DNA of 20,732 bases from Euryarchaeota archaeon Ods04 (GCA_028751055.1 JAQZDD010000001.1:1-20732); one strand, 5' to 3'. Positions 1 to 7,336 are shown, numbered from the stretch's first letter. The notes: generated from the sequence alone by a model not told the origin. A program made the numbers and translations.

Positions 1-1
1 G

Positions 2-769
2 GACGAGTTCCGTCAGCAGGCGGTTCTCGGATACCGCACGGGCGAAGACCTCGGTCTGGACTACACGGCGGCATTCCGAGCGACACGCGACTACTTCGAC
101 GAACACGAAGACTGGTTCAAGGAGATAGTGGACGAAATCGGCGAACCCGTGCTCGTCGAAGTCATCCCTGAGAGGAAACATTACTGGAGCGTCAAGATAG
201 ACTTAGCCGTCATAGCCGGCGGCGAACCTATGGAGAACCCGACGGTGCAGATAGACGTTGAGAGCGCGGACAGGTTTGAGATAGAGTACTACGACGACGA
301 GGGCGAACATGAACCCGTTCTGCTCCACTACTCGCCGTCGGGGAGTATCGAACGCGCCTTCGCCGCTCTTCTGGAGACGGCGGCACAGCAGGAGTCGCCG
401 TCGCTCCCCGTCTGGCTCTCGCCGACACAGGTGCGTTTCGTACCCATCGGAGACGAACACGTCGAACACTGCGCCGACATCGCCGAGACGCTCTCCGACG
501 CGGGTATACGCGCCGACATAGACGACCGCGACGAGACGGTCGGCAAGAAGATACGTAAGGCGGAGCAGGACTGGGTGCCGTACGTCGCTGTGGTGGGCGA
601 CGACGAGATAGAAGACGGAACGCTGAGCGTCCGTGTGCGCGAGGACGACGAGGAGATAACGACGACGCCGCTCGACCTCGTCGACGACATAGGCGAAAAG
701 GTCGCGGGAATGCCGACGCGCGAAAGGTACACGCCGCTTCTTCTTTCGGACAAGCCGCAGTTTGTCTGA
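2..769 (+). CDS. thrS: Threonyl-tRNA synthetase, C-terminal part (5' end outside window)
   Basis: Charges tRNA-Thr with threonine in the cytoplasm. The frame is already open at base 2 and reads DEFRQQAVLGYRTGEDLG, so the gene enters from the left with no start codon inside. The visible part holds the end of the class II catalytic core, with the motif 3 signature GSIERAFAALLE near base 345. It is followed by the HGTP anticodon-binding domain, beginning LPVWLSPTQVRFVPIGDEH and containing the DDRDETVGKKIRKAE segment typical of ThrRS. It stops with TGA at 767-769. The protein is very acidic, consistent with a salt-in halophile. The next gene starts 44 bp on behind its own TATA-like box, so it is probably a separate transcript. 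Family identity is confident; no editing domain can be judged because the N-terminus is missing. Confidence 0.95.
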   Translation, partial: DEFRQQAVLGYRTGEDLGLDYTAAFRATRDYFDEHEDWFKEIVDEIGEPVLVEVIPERKHYWSVKIDLAVIAGGEPMENPTVQIDVESADRFEIEYYDDEGEHEPVLLHYSPSGSIERAFAALLETAAQQESPSLPVWLSPTQVRFVPIGDEHVEHCADIAETLSDAGIRADIDDRDETVGKKIRKAEQDWVPYVAVVGDDEIEDGTLSVRVREDDEEITTTPLDLVDDIGEKVAGMPTRERYTPLLLSDKPQFV

Positions 770-784
770 CGGACGACCGCAGGC

Positions 785-790
785 TTATTA
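785..790 (+). promoter_or_regulatory. TATA-like box for the UspA-like gene
   Basis: TTATTA lies 23 nt before the ATG at 814, the spacing expected for an archaeal promoter giving a leaderless or near-leaderless mRNA. There is no good Shine-Dalgarno sequence before this ATG. Assigned by position and sequence only. Confidence 0.5.
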
Positions 791-813
791 TCCAGCGTCA
801 CGAAGATGGAACG

Positions 814-1185
814 ATGAAGAAGCTTCTTGGCATAGGCGGAAGCGACGACTCGCTGAAAGCTTTGGAGCACACGCTCAGCCGTGCCGCCGAGACAGGTGAC
901 GAACTCGTAGTGGCTGTGGTCGAAAACCCTGACTCCGCGCACGACGCCGACGAGGTTGCCGAGCACGTCAGGCAGAAGGTGGAGGAGCACGGAGAGGTTG
1001 ACGCCGAGGTAGTCAGGCTCGAAGGACATCCGGGAAGCGCGCTCGTTGAGTACGCCGAGAGCGAAGGCTTCGACGAAATCGTACTCGGAGGGGGCGAGAC
1101 GAGCGCGATGGGCAAGATACAGATGGGGCATATCGCCGAGTTCGTACTGCTAAACTCCCACGTGAACGTGAAGCTGGTGAGATGA
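814..1185 (+). CDS. UspA-like universal stress / nucleotide-binding domain protein
   Basis: A single-domain protein of 123 residues with the UspA alpha/beta fold pattern: a short N-terminal strand (KKLLGIGGSDDS), a central helix-strand region, and a C-terminal glycine-rich segment GGGETSAMGKIQMGHIAEFV followed by a final strand HVNVKLVR. The last part resembles the G-x2-G-x9-G phosphate-binding loop and following helix of ATP-binding Usp proteins, although the first glycines are not a perfect match. Its stop codon overlaps the next start (ATGA at 1182-1185), so translation of the low-complexity peptide downstream is probably coupled to it. Role unknown; the family is often linked to stress or small-molecule binding. 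A TATA-like box sits 23 nt upstream. Confidence 0.75.
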   Translation: MKKLLGIGGSDDSLKALEHTLSRAAETGDELVVAVVENPDSAHDADEVAEHVRQKVEEHGEVDAEVVRLEGHPGSALVEYAESEGFDEIVLGGGETSAMGKIQMGHIAEFVLLNSHVNVKLVR

Positions 1186-1382
1186 AGATGGACGGGGAAA
1201 CAGAGGGGACAGGGACGGAGGCGGAGGCAGAGGCGGAAACGAAGGTAGAGAAAGAGGTGGATACTAAGAAGAAGACGGGGATGGAGACAGAGGCGGAGAC
1301 AGAGGCAGAGGCAGATACTAAGACAAAGACGGAAACGAAAGCAGAGGCAGAGACGAACACTAAGACGAAGGAGGCTGTATGA
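1182..1382 (+). CDS. Low-complexity Glu/Ala/Thr/Lys-rich mini-protein
   Basis: This 66-residue reading frame is almost entirely E, A, T, K and D, built from alternating pairs such as EAEAEAET and ETEAEAD. It has no recognisable domain and could form a charged single helix or coiled coil, or be disordered. It overlaps the upstream stop by ATGA (1182-1185) and the downstream start by ATGA (1379-1382), so it fills exactly the space between the UspA-like and GNAT genes in a coupled layout. The coding strand is nearly all purine and made of hexamer-like GAGGCR/GAGACR units, so it may have grown by repeat expansion. It could be a real linker peptide or merely a repeat that stays open. I favour translated but of unknown function. 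Confidence 0.45.
   Translation: MKMDGETEGTGTEAEAEAETKVEKEVDTKKKTGMETEAETEAEADTKTKTETKAEAETNTKTKEAV
1194..1375 (+). repeat. Imperfect GAGRCN hexamer repeat, polypurine tract
   Basis: The stretch is dominated by in-frame units such as GAGGCG, GAGGCA, GAGACA and AAGACG, giving Glu-Ala, Glu-Thr and Lys-Thr pairs. The plus strand is strongly purine-biased throughout. Such tracts can slip during replication and can form triplex structures. The array stays in frame over its whole length, which suggests selection against frameshifts or a recent origin. Confidence 0.65.
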
Positions 1383-1942
1383 ACGGCGAGAACGGAATCA
1401 CCGACGTGTCGGGCTTTCCGGAGCCGCCTTTCGAGTTCGAGACGAAAGAGGGCAGAACGGTCGAGGTACGCGTATACAAGGACGAAGAGGGCGAAGAAAA
1501 AGAGGACGACGAGAAAGGCGACCGCGCCGCTCTGAGACAGATGTACGACGAGTTCGACTCCGCCGACAGGGCGCAGGGCATACCGCCGGTGCGCGAAGAC
1601 GCTCTCGAAAGATGGCTCGACACGGTGCTCGAAGGTATAAACGTGGTCGCGTGGTGCGACGGCGACGCTGTGGGACACGCGACGCTCGTCGAGGACGAGA
1701 GGCTAGACGCACACGAACTCGCCATATTCGTGCTCCAGAGCTACCAAGGCGAAGGCGTCGGTTCGCGTCTCATGTACGGCACGCTTGCGCACGCCTACGA
1801 ACTCGGCGTCCGCGACGTCTGGCTCACCGTCGAGCGGTGGAACCACGCCGCGATACGTCTCTACAGGAAGACGGGCTTCGCGGTCACGATGCAGGAAAGC
1901 TTCGAGATAGAGATGGCGACGCGGCTCGTGAAACAGACGTGA
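1379..1942 (+). CDS. GNAT family N-acetyltransferase
   Basis: A protein of 187 residues. The acetyl-CoA binding motif A is clear: the strand ELAIFVLQ leads into SYQGEGVGSRLMYG (residues 121-134), matching Q/R-x-x-G-x-G/A. It is followed by DVWLTVERWNHAAIRLYRKTGF, the typical motif B region. The substrate is unknown. The N-terminal 50 residues include an unusual Glu/Lys/Asp-rich stretch (KDEEGEEKEDDEKGD) before the conserved LRQMYDEFDSADRAQGIPP part, which resembles other haloarchaeal GNAT proteins from memory. The start overlaps the preceding mini-ORF by ATGA, so expression is probably coupled to the UspA-like gene. An internal start after the charged stretch is unlikely because the conserved strand ETKEGRTVEVRVY comes before it. 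Confidence 0.85.
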   Translation: MNGENGITDVSGFPEPPFEFETKEGRTVEVRVYKDEEGEEKEDDEKGDRAALRQMYDEFDSADRAQGIPPVREDALERWLDTVLEGINVVAWCDGDAVGHATLVEDERLDAHELAIFVLQSYQGEGVGSRLMYGTLAHAYELGVRDVWLTVERWNHAAIRLYRKTGFAVTMQESFEIEMATRLVKQT

Positions 1943-1979
1943 AGCCATAGCCGAGCACGACGACGCTCCCCTACCTAGT

Positions 1980-3461
1980 CTATCCTTCCTTTATCTCCGT
2001 GATGAAGCCCTCTATCGCCTCGACACCGCCGTCCGAGTAGATAGCCTGTCCACGTTCGAGGACGTGTCGCGTCTCGCCTTCTCTGGTCACGATACGGTAT
2101 GTTATTTCGAAGGACTCGCCGTCGTCGACGGCTTCCCGCACGGCTTCCCGTACGTCTTCTCTGTCGTCGGGATGCACGACCTCTTCTCCGTAGAAGCCTT
2201 CACGCGCCTCCATCTCCGACGGCGGATAGCCCGTCAACTCCTCGACCTCGCCTCGAATCTCTTCCATCGTCCATCCGGGGTCGTCCCTGCAGCGGTACAC
2301 AATCCCCGGAAGGTTGTCGATGAGCGTCTCCAGACGCCGTACGTGCTCCTTGCGCTCGGTGATATCGCGTCCCTCGGGCACGAGCAACGTCACTTCGCCG
2401 TCTTCGTCCGTGACGGGACGTACCGTGAAGTCGATTACAGCATCCCTGTCGGAGCCTCGCACTAGGACCTCTTCACGGTACAGTTCACCTTCGCGTGCGT
2501 GCTCGACGGCTTCACGTGTAGTCTCACGCGCTTCCTCGCTTGACCTGAACCAGTACGTGTCCCAGACGGACTTGCCGACGACGTCTTCTCTGTCAAGACC
2601 TCCGAAAGACAGTGCCGTCCGGTTAGCCTCTATGACCGTTCCGTCCGTCTCCATAAGACCGACGAAGGTGTACGTGTTGTTGAATATCGCTTCGTACCTT
2701 CTCTGCCGTCGCTTCTCGTCGGTTATGTCGCGCACCGTGCAGACGAGTCCACCCTCGTCTGTTACCGCAAGTGTGTGGTCCTCGACGAAGGTGCTCCCAT
2801 CGGCGCGAAGCCCCGTCGTTTCACCGTGCCACCTTCCTTTTTCCTCTGCCTTCGGGATTACGCTCTCTCTAACGTGTTTGGCGTCCTGTTCGCGGTAGAC
2901 GAGTTCCCAGTGTTCGTCTATCATGTCGTCGGGTTCGTATCCGTACAGGTCGGCGTAAGCTTCGTTGACGTAGACGAAACAGCCTTTGTCGTCGAGTATG
3001 CTGATGCCTTCCTGTGCGGTCTCGATGGCGTTCATCTGACGTTGACGTTCGCGTTCCGCGCGTCTACGTTCGACGGAGTTACGTATGCGGTTAGCCAGAA
3101 TCTCGTAAGTTTCGGAGCCCCCTTTCTGCAGGTAGTCGGTGACGCCCGCTGAGATGGCGTCGCTCGCCACCTTCTCGCTCCCTTTGCCGGTGAAGAGGAT
3201 GAACGGAAGAGCAGGGTAGTCGTCCCGGACGGATTTGAGGAACTCGATGCCGTTCGTGCCGGGCATGTCGTAGTCGGAGACGACGCAGTCGAACTCCTTC
3301 TCGGGGTCGGAGAGCCGCTCAGTGCCTTCGGAGGCGTCCGTCACGGACTCGATGTCGAAGCTTATAGCTCCGTCCTCCGTCTCGCGGTGGAGAAACTGCC
3401 GTGTCAGATCCGCGAGGTCGGGGTCGTCCTCGACATGGAGAACACGGACTTTCTCCCCCAT
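1980..3461 (-). CDS. Response regulator receiver with three PAS domains, no kinase
   Basis: The start is taken at MGEKVRVLHVEDD. A longer frame begins 24 codons upstream, but the family N-terminus and a TATA-like box 25 nt before this ATG favour the shorter form of 493 residues. Residues 1-125 form a receiver domain: acidic pair D12-D13, probable phosphoacceptor D63 in VSDYDMPG, T91 in LFTGKG and K113. PAS domains follow at about 143-250, 255-370 and 377-490; the first two end in the usual DITDEK/DITERK linkers. The protein stops at FITEIKEG, where a HisKA/HATPase part would normally begin, and no kinase sequence is found in the 37 bp beyond. It is likely a cytoplasmic phospho-sensor that works through a partner. 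Ligands are unknown. Confidence 0.88.
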   Translation of the reverse strand: MGEKVRVLHVEDDPDLADLTRQFLHRETEDGAISFDIESVTDASEGTERLSDPEKEFDCVVSDYDMPGTNGIEFLKSVRDDYPALPFILFTGKGSEKVASDAISAGVTDYLQKGGSETYEILANRIRNSVERRRAERERQRQMNAIETAQEGISILDDKGCFVYVNEAYADLYGYEPDDMIDEHWELVYREQDAKHVRESVIPKAEEKGRWHGETTGLRADGSTFVEDHTLAVTDEGGLVCTVRDITDEKRRQRRYEAIFNNTYTFVGLMETDGTVIEANRTALSFGGLDREDVVGKSVWDTYWFRSSEEARETTREAVEHAREGELYREEVLVRGSDRDAVIDFTVRPVTDEDGEVTLLVPEGRDITERKEHVRRLETLIDNLPGIVYRCRDDPGWTMEEIRGEVEELTGYPPSEMEAREGFYGEEVVHPDDREDVREAVREAVDDGESFEITYRIVTREGETRHVLERGQAIYSDGGVEAIEGFITEIKEG

Positions 3462-3486
3462 AACGCGTACGATACAGAGAGGAAGG

Positions 3487-3493
3487 GTAAAAC
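3487..3493 (-). promoter_or_regulatory. TATA-like box for the receiver-PAS gene
   Basis: On the minus strand the sequence reads GTTTTAC, 25 nt before the ATG at 3461. It supports a leaderless start at MGEKVRV and argues against the longer upstream ATG at 3533, which would lie upstream of this box. The remaining spacer up to 3561 holds nothing else I recognise. Confidence 0.5.
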
Positions 3494-3561
3494 GTTTGTG
3501 GCAAAAACACCGGTCTCGTGGTGCCCTCGTCAACCCACACGCGAAGTAGAGAAAACGTTAG

Positions 3562-3993
3562 CTAAGTCTCGTAGACCGGCGAGGTGTCGACGTAGACGCG
3601 CGCTTCGACGACTGTGTCCGAACCGTCTAGGTCGAGAGCCGTCGTCGCCGGTACCTCCGTCTCGGTGCCGTCAAGGAGGGTGTACGTGACGACGGACTCT
3701 AAAACGAGCGTCGTCTTCTCGTCGCCAGGAGTTTCGTCGGCGATGTCGGCTTCGTAGACTCCCGTGAACGTGTGGTCGAGAGTCTCAATGTCGTCGAAGA
3801 ACCCTCCTACGAACTCCGCGATACCGTCTGAACCCTGTATAGGCTCGAAGTTCCCCCACCGGAACCGCGAGTCTTCACCGAAGTAGTCCACGTACTCCTC
3901 GGCGCGCGTCCCGTCGCACGCCGTGTACATCTCCTTCACGAGTTCAAGACTTTCGTCCGAGCAGTCGATACGTGCGTCGTCGGCGATTTCCAT
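3562..3993 (-). CDS. NTF2-like / SnoaL-like cone-fold protein
   Basis: The core reads ESLELVKEMYTACDGTRAEE, then GIAEFVGGFFDDIETLDHTF and a C-terminal beta-rich part, the pattern of NTF2-like (SnoaL, nuclear transport factor 2) proteins of about 130-145 residues. I choose the start MEIADDARIDC at 3993 (143 residues), which fits family length and lies 35 nt after a TATA-like GTATATCG at 4029-4036. ATGs at 4020 and 4131 are also in frame and cannot be excluded. Such folds bind small hydrophobic ligands or act as isomerases or limonene-epoxide-hydrolase-like enzymes; no catalytic set can be assigned here. It lies downstream of the cupin gene on the same strand, and the two may be linked in function. 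Confidence 0.65.
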   Translation of the reverse strand: MEIADDARIDCSDESLELVKEMYTACDGTRAEEYVDYFGEDSRFRWGNFEPIQGSDGIAEFVGGFFDDIETLDHTFTGVYEADIADETPGDEKTTLVLESVVTYTLLDGTETEVPATTALDLDGSDTVVEARVYVDTSPVYET

Positions 3994-4091
3994 CGTGCAA
4001 AGTCGGTGCTTTGCGTCCATAACGACACCGATATACGACGAACCTCCGGTGTAGGAAACGTGTCCGCGGTCACGACGGCAGTAGCGGTCGG

Positions 4092-4589
4092 TCAGGAACT
4101 GATGCTGAACGAGTTGCCGCAGTCGAGGCACGTCATCTCAAACGCCGGACCTTCGACGAGGTCGACACCGTGCCCCGTCTCCTCCTCGCAGTCCTGACAG
4201 TAGATTATCGACTCTATATCCTCCCAGTCGTGTTTCGAGTCGGGCGCGCCGAGCGCGAATCCGACGACGGTCTCGTCTTCTTCGCCCACCTCAGGGTCGT
4301 TGTAGCCCATCTGGAAGTCTCCCGGAGCGAAACGTATGAGTTCGCCTGCTTCGACGACGACATCTTCGTCGGGCGTCTCGAACGTCGCCGTTCCTTCCTG
4401 TACGTAGAAGACCTCCTCTTGGTCGTGGTGGGTGTGCATCCCGCCGGAGAACGACTCGCCGGGTTCGAGTTCGAAGTAGTTCATGGCGAAATGTTCGGTA
4501 CCGAGCGCGTCCGACACAGGTCTTCGGACGGAGTGGACACCCATCGGGTTCAGCTCTTTCCTCACGTCTTCTATGGCTACCTTCTCCAT
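4092..4589 (-). CDS. Cupin domain protein with C-terminal zinc ribbon
   Basis: A protein of 165 residues in two parts. Residues 35-115 are a single cupin barrel: motif 1 reads GGMHTHHDQEEVFYVQEG, with metal-ligand candidates H52/H54/H55 and E58/E59. Motif 2 reads FAPGDFQMGYN; the usual histidine of PGxxHxxxN is replaced by Gln93. Residues 130-160 carry CQDC and CLDC pairs (C131, C134, C154, C157), a likely zinc ribbon. Activity is unknown; it could bind a ligand or regulate something rather than catalyse. The start at 4589 gives the expected N-terminus with no clear ribosome binding site. The gene is divergent from the MscS gene across a 121 bp spacer and precedes the NTF2-like gene. Confidence 0.85.
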   Translation of the reverse strand: MEKVAIEDVRKELNPMGVHSVRRPVSDALGTEHFAMNYFELEPGESFSGGMHTHHDQEEVFYVQEGTATFETPDEDVVVEAGELIRFAPGDFQMGYNDPEVGEEDETVVGFALGAPDSKHDWEDIESIIYCQDCEEETGHGVDLVEGPAFEMTCLDCGNSFSISS

Positions 4590-4683
4590 GTTCCGAGGTG
4601 ACGGGCAGACGAAGTAAGGCTTACGGCAACGTCAAGGAGAAGACCGTCTTTTCTGGTGCGAGAAGTTTTTCGGTGGAAAGAGA

Positions 4684-4689
4684 TTTACA
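4684..4689 (+). promoter_or_regulatory. TATA-like box for the MscS gene
   Basis: TTTACA is placed 21 nt before the GTG start at 4711, inside the 121 bp divergent spacer shared with the cupin gene. It supports the GTG as a leaderless start. Confidence 0.4.
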
Positions 4690-4710
4690 GGCGGCGTACG
4701 GTGCAGGAAC

Positions 4711-5655
4711 GTGCGCTTAGGATACGTCTCGTTGTTCCTCGCCGCAGTCTTAGCCTTTGTCTCTCTGGTCGTCGGAGCCTTCCCCGACGACATTCTCGTT
4801 CTCGCAGGGGAGTCACTCGTGCCTCTCCTCGTGCGCGTCACGCTCGTCGCCGCTGTCGTCCTCGCCGTCTACGGAGCGTACCGTGTCGTCGTCTCGTGGG
4901 CTGCATCGACCGTCGAACGCAGGAGGCGGCAGAGCTTCGTCAACGCCGCGCGCCTCGTCGCTGTCGCGCTCTCGGTAGTGGGTGTGCTTGCGGTCGTCAC
5001 TGAACGATGGTTGGGCGTTCTCGTCTCGTTCGGCGTCATAGGCGTCGCGGTCACTTTCGCCCTGCAACAGCCACTCTTCTCGGTAATCGCGTGGGTGTAT
5101 ATCACCGCAAAAGAGCCTTACACGGTCGGCGACCGCGTCTCCATCGACGGTACGAAGGGTGACGTCATCGGCGTCGACCTCTTCGTCACAAAGCTCTGGG
5201 AGATAGACGGCGAACTCGTCGCTTCACATCAGCCTTCAGGACGTATCATAACGGTGCCCAACAGCGCGGTACTTTCTTCGCACGTCTTTAACTTCACGTG
5301 GGAGGAGTTTCCTTACGTCTGGAACGAGATAGAGGTGCAGGTCGCATACGAAACTGACTTACCGTACGCGACGGAGACGATGCAACGCGTAGCCGACGAA
5401 CGTCTGGGCGACGAGATGGAGTCACGTGTGGAGGAGTACAGGTCACTCGTCTCCGAGACGCCCGTCGAGATAGAGGTGCGCGAGCGTCCGTCGGTAAACG
5501 TCAGCGCGCGCGACTCTTGGATCGAGCTACGTCTGCGATACCTCGTGCACCCGAAGCAGGGTCAGCGTGTCAAGAACGAACTTTACCGCGAGATACTCAA
5601 GGAGTTCAACGAGAACCCCGACAGAGTCGCCTTCCCCGTCAGCAGGAACAGGTGA
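4711..5655 (+). CDS. MscS-family mechanosensitive ion channel
   Basis: A 314-residue inner-membrane channel that opens under membrane tension and releases solutes after osmotic downshift, a plausible need in a salt-in halophile. Hydrophobic segments lie at about residues 3-24, 33-60 and 82-130. The last one runs into the MscS pore-lining region and the signature VAVTFALQQPLFSVIAWVYI, then a beta domain with YTVGDRVSIDGTKGDVIGVD and the conserved RIITVPNSAVLSSHVFNFT. The C-terminal alpha/beta domain is complete (SWIELRLRYLVHPKQ). The start codon is GTG, chosen because the hydrophobic N-terminus begins right after it and a TATA-like box lies 21 nt upstream. The gene is convergent with the PAC2 gene, 18 bp apart. 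Confidence 0.92.
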   Translation: MRLGYVSLFLAAVLAFVSLVVGAFPDDILVLAGESLVPLLVRVTLVAAVVLAVYGAYRVVVSWAASTVERRRRQSFVNAARLVAVALSVVGVLAVVTERWLGVLVSFGVIGVAVTFALQQPLFSVIAWVYITAKEPYTVGDRVSIDGTKGDVIGVDLFVTKLWEIDGELVASHQPSGRIITVPNSAVLSSHVFNFTWEEFPYVWNEIEVQVAYETDLPYATETMQRVADERLGDEMESRVEEYRSLVSETPVEIEVRERPSVNVSARDSWIELRLRYLVHPKQGQRVKNELYREILKEFNENPDRVAFPVSRNR

Positions 5656-5673
5656 CGGCAGAGGATTACAATC

Positions 5674-6411
5674 TCACATGTACGCCCTGTCCTCAGAGAT
5701 GCGTCTCCTTGACTCCTTCTCGAACATCTCCATCCTGTCTGCGAGATGCTCGTAGTGCTGTCTGAGTTCGCGGGCGTACTCCTCCAGCGGCGCGGTGTCA
5801 ATCTCCACATCGTAGACATCCTCGAACGCGTGAATCAGCCTCAACGCCGCCTCGACATCCTGCGCGGGCGGATGCACGGGTGTCACGAGCACACCGACCG
5901 AGAGCGACGTGTCGATTCCGCGCGCCACCAGGTCGGCGTGCACGCCTTCCAAGAAGCCACCGCCCATCGCCTCTAGCTCGTCCTCGACGCGCGGACGGTA
6001 GTCGTCGGTTGCGACGTAGTAGACGCCGTGCTGGTCTGGTCCGTGGGGTGCGACGATGCCTGAAAGCACGACTATCTCGTCTACTCCGTTGCGCTCAGTC
6101 CAGTCCATGACGGCGTCTGCGAACGGACGCACCGCGCCGAGCGGTACGAAGAGTTCTCCCGCCAAGACTGTGAGGTCGTGTTCGTCGGACGAAAAGAGAC
6201 GCGTGTGGTGGCGCGGTCTGCCGTCCTCGAAAGGTGTTATCGACGGCAGGTCGTCGGTCTTGACGTGCCCCGTCTCCTCCAGACCGAGGTGCTGTACAAG
6301 GAAGTCGACGGCTGTCAGACCTGCGAGACCGAACTCCGACATACCGACGACGAGCGTCTTCGAGGGCTGTCCCTCGTGCTCTATCTCGAAGGTGGCTTTT
6401 TCAGGCTCCAT
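5674..6411 (-). CDS. PAC2-family proteasome assembly chaperone homologue
   Basis: A 245-residue protein. The N-terminal part KTLVVGMSEFGLAGLTAVDF and the later VDEIVVLSGIVAPHGPDQHG and SVGVLVTPVHPPAQDVEAAL are characteristic of the archaeal PAC2 (formerly DUF75) family, related to eukaryotic proteasome assembly chaperones and archaeal PbaA/PbaB. It likely works in the cytoplasm with the 20S core particle. The C-terminal helix (RELRQHYEHLADRMEMFEKE) ends in RAYM. This resembles the hydrophobic-Tyr-X tail by which proteasome partners dock into alpha-ring pockets, though alanine is a weak hydrophobic residue. It shares a 66 bp divergent spacer with the epimerase-family gene. Confidence 0.85.
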   Translation of the reverse strand: MEPEKATFEIEHEGQPSKTLVVGMSEFGLAGLTAVDFLVQHLGLEETGHVKTDDLPSITPFEDGRPRHHTRLFSSDEHDLTVLAGELFVPLGAVRPFADAVMDWTERNGVDEIVVLSGIVAPHGPDQHGVYYVATDDYRPRVEDELEAMGGGFLEGVHADLVARGIDTSLSVGVLVTPVHPPAQDVEAALRLIHAFEDVYDVEIDTAPLEEYARELRQHYEHLADRMEMFEKESRRRISEDRAYM

Positions 6412-6449
6412 GTTGTCTACTCAGACCCCGTGTTCTTGAATCTTCGGCG

Positions 6450-6455
6450 TTATTA
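6450..6455 (+). promoter_or_regulatory. TATA-like box for the epimerase-family gene
   Basis: TTATTA lies 22 nt before the ATG at 6478, in the 66 bp spacer shared with the divergent PAC2 gene. This is the usual spacing for a leaderless archaeal transcript. Confidence 0.5.
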
Positions 6456-6477
6456 GGCTCCGCTGTGTAGACGAGGT

Positions 6478-7245
6478 ATGCGTAACCTGATAGTCGGATG
6501 CGGCTTCGTCGGAAAGCGTCTCGCGCGCGAACTCGTGGAGAGAGGGGAGGAAGTCACCGCCGTCACACGCTCGGGTGTGTCGCTCGAAGGCGTCGAGAGC
6601 TTTGAGGCGGACGTGACGGACGACGCGCCCGAACTACCCGAAGCCGACCGCGTCTTCTACCTCGTAAGCGCGGGAGGGCGCGATACCGACGCGTACAGGA
6701 AGGCGTACGTCGAGGGTCTGCGGAACACTGTCAACGCTCTGGAGGATACGTCGCTCGTTTACTCGTCGTCGACGGGAGTCTACGAAACGGACGACGGCTC
6801 CTGGGTAGACGAGGAGACGGAGATAGACGCGACGAAGGAACGGACTCACGTGCTTCTCGAAGCAGAGGAACTGGCGCGCGACTCAGGCGGCACCGTAGTC
6901 CGTTTCGGCGGTCTGTACGGCGAGGGACGTATCGGCACCAACCGTTACCTTGACGGCGCGACCGTAAAGGCGGGCTACCTCAACCTGATACGTGGTGAGG
7001 ACGCCGCCACCGCACTTCTCGCGGCGGACGAAAGCGACGAAGACCTGTACGTCGCTGTCGATAACGAGCCTGTGCACAGACACGACCTGGCGCGGTGGAT
7101 GGCGGAGAAGACCGGACGCGAGGTCGGAAACCTTGTTGAGGAGACACGGACGCCCAACAAACGTTGCTCGAACAAACGTCTGCGCTCGACAGGATGGACG
7201 CCCGAGTATCCGACGTACAGAGAAGGATACGCGCCGTTTCTGTAA
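6478..7245 (+). CDS. YeeZ-like NAD(P)-binding epimerase/dehydratase family protein
   Basis: A 255-residue extended short-chain dehydrogenase-type protein. The N-terminus MRNLIVGCGFVGKRLAREL is a Rossmann G-x-G-x-x-G loop. VYSSSTGVYETDDGSWVDE follows in the position of the catalytic Ser/Thr strand. The usual YxxxK catalytic pair is not seen; the expected site reads TKERTHVLLEAEELA, as in the YeeZ-like subgroup, so classical epimerase chemistry is doubtful. The C-terminus (TPNKRCSNKRLRSTGW to GYAPFL) is a conserved terminal module. Its last 95 bp are repeated 7.4 kb away at 14678-14772, marking the edges of an island; the gene itself is intact. The ancestral neighbour downstream was probably the alcohol dehydrogenase. 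Confidence 0.85.
   Translation: MRNLIVGCGFVGKRLARELVERGEEVTAVTRSGVSLEGVESFEADVTDDAPELPEADRVFYLVSAGGRDTDAYRKAYVEGLRNTVNALEDTSLVYSSSTGVYETDDGSWVDEETEIDATKERTHVLLEAEELARDSGGTVVRFGGLYGEGRIGTNRYLDGATVKAGYLNLIRGEDAATALLAADESDEDLYVAVDNEPVHRHDLARWMAEKTGREVGNLVEETRTPNKRCSNKRLRSTGWTPEYPTYREGYAPFL
7151..7245 (+). repeat. Direct repeat copy 1: 3' end of epimerase-family gene, left island boundary
   Basis: These 95 bp, ending exactly at the TAA stop, match 14678-14772 with 87 identical positions and no gaps by hand alignment. Beyond the stop codon the two flanks show no similarity. Six of the eight differences fall in three codons plus the stop codon, and none breaks the frame. This looks like an attachment-site or recombination-derived duplication rather than chance. 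Confidence 0.9.
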
Positions 7246-7330
7246 CCGCAGTCCTCGACAGAGTCGGTTGAGAAAGCTTGCTTCGCTTCTGGTTCGACGC
7301 CGATTAAACAGTCGACGACCTCGTAAGAAC

Positions 7331-7336
7331 TAATAT
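7331..7336 (+). promoter_or_regulatory. TATA-like box for the beta-propeller gene
   Basis: TAATAT stands 22 nt before the ATG at 7359. The 113 bp between the end of the repeat and this gene otherwise holds nothing I can identify. It means the island's first gene has its own promoter and does not depend on the epimerase-family gene. Confidence 0.5.

Noticed and set aside
1013..1678. A 221-codon minus-strand frame with Val/Ser/Phe repeats
   Set aside because: It is the complement of the Glu/Ala/Thr/Lys repeat and of the coupled UspA-like and GNAT genes; its repetitive sequence is explained by the purine tract.
7280..7315. GTCGAC-type palindromes and a weak stem after the epimerase-family gene as a terminator
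   Set aside because: Arms are only 4-6 bp, with no convincing T-run, and such words are common in this GC-rich DNA.
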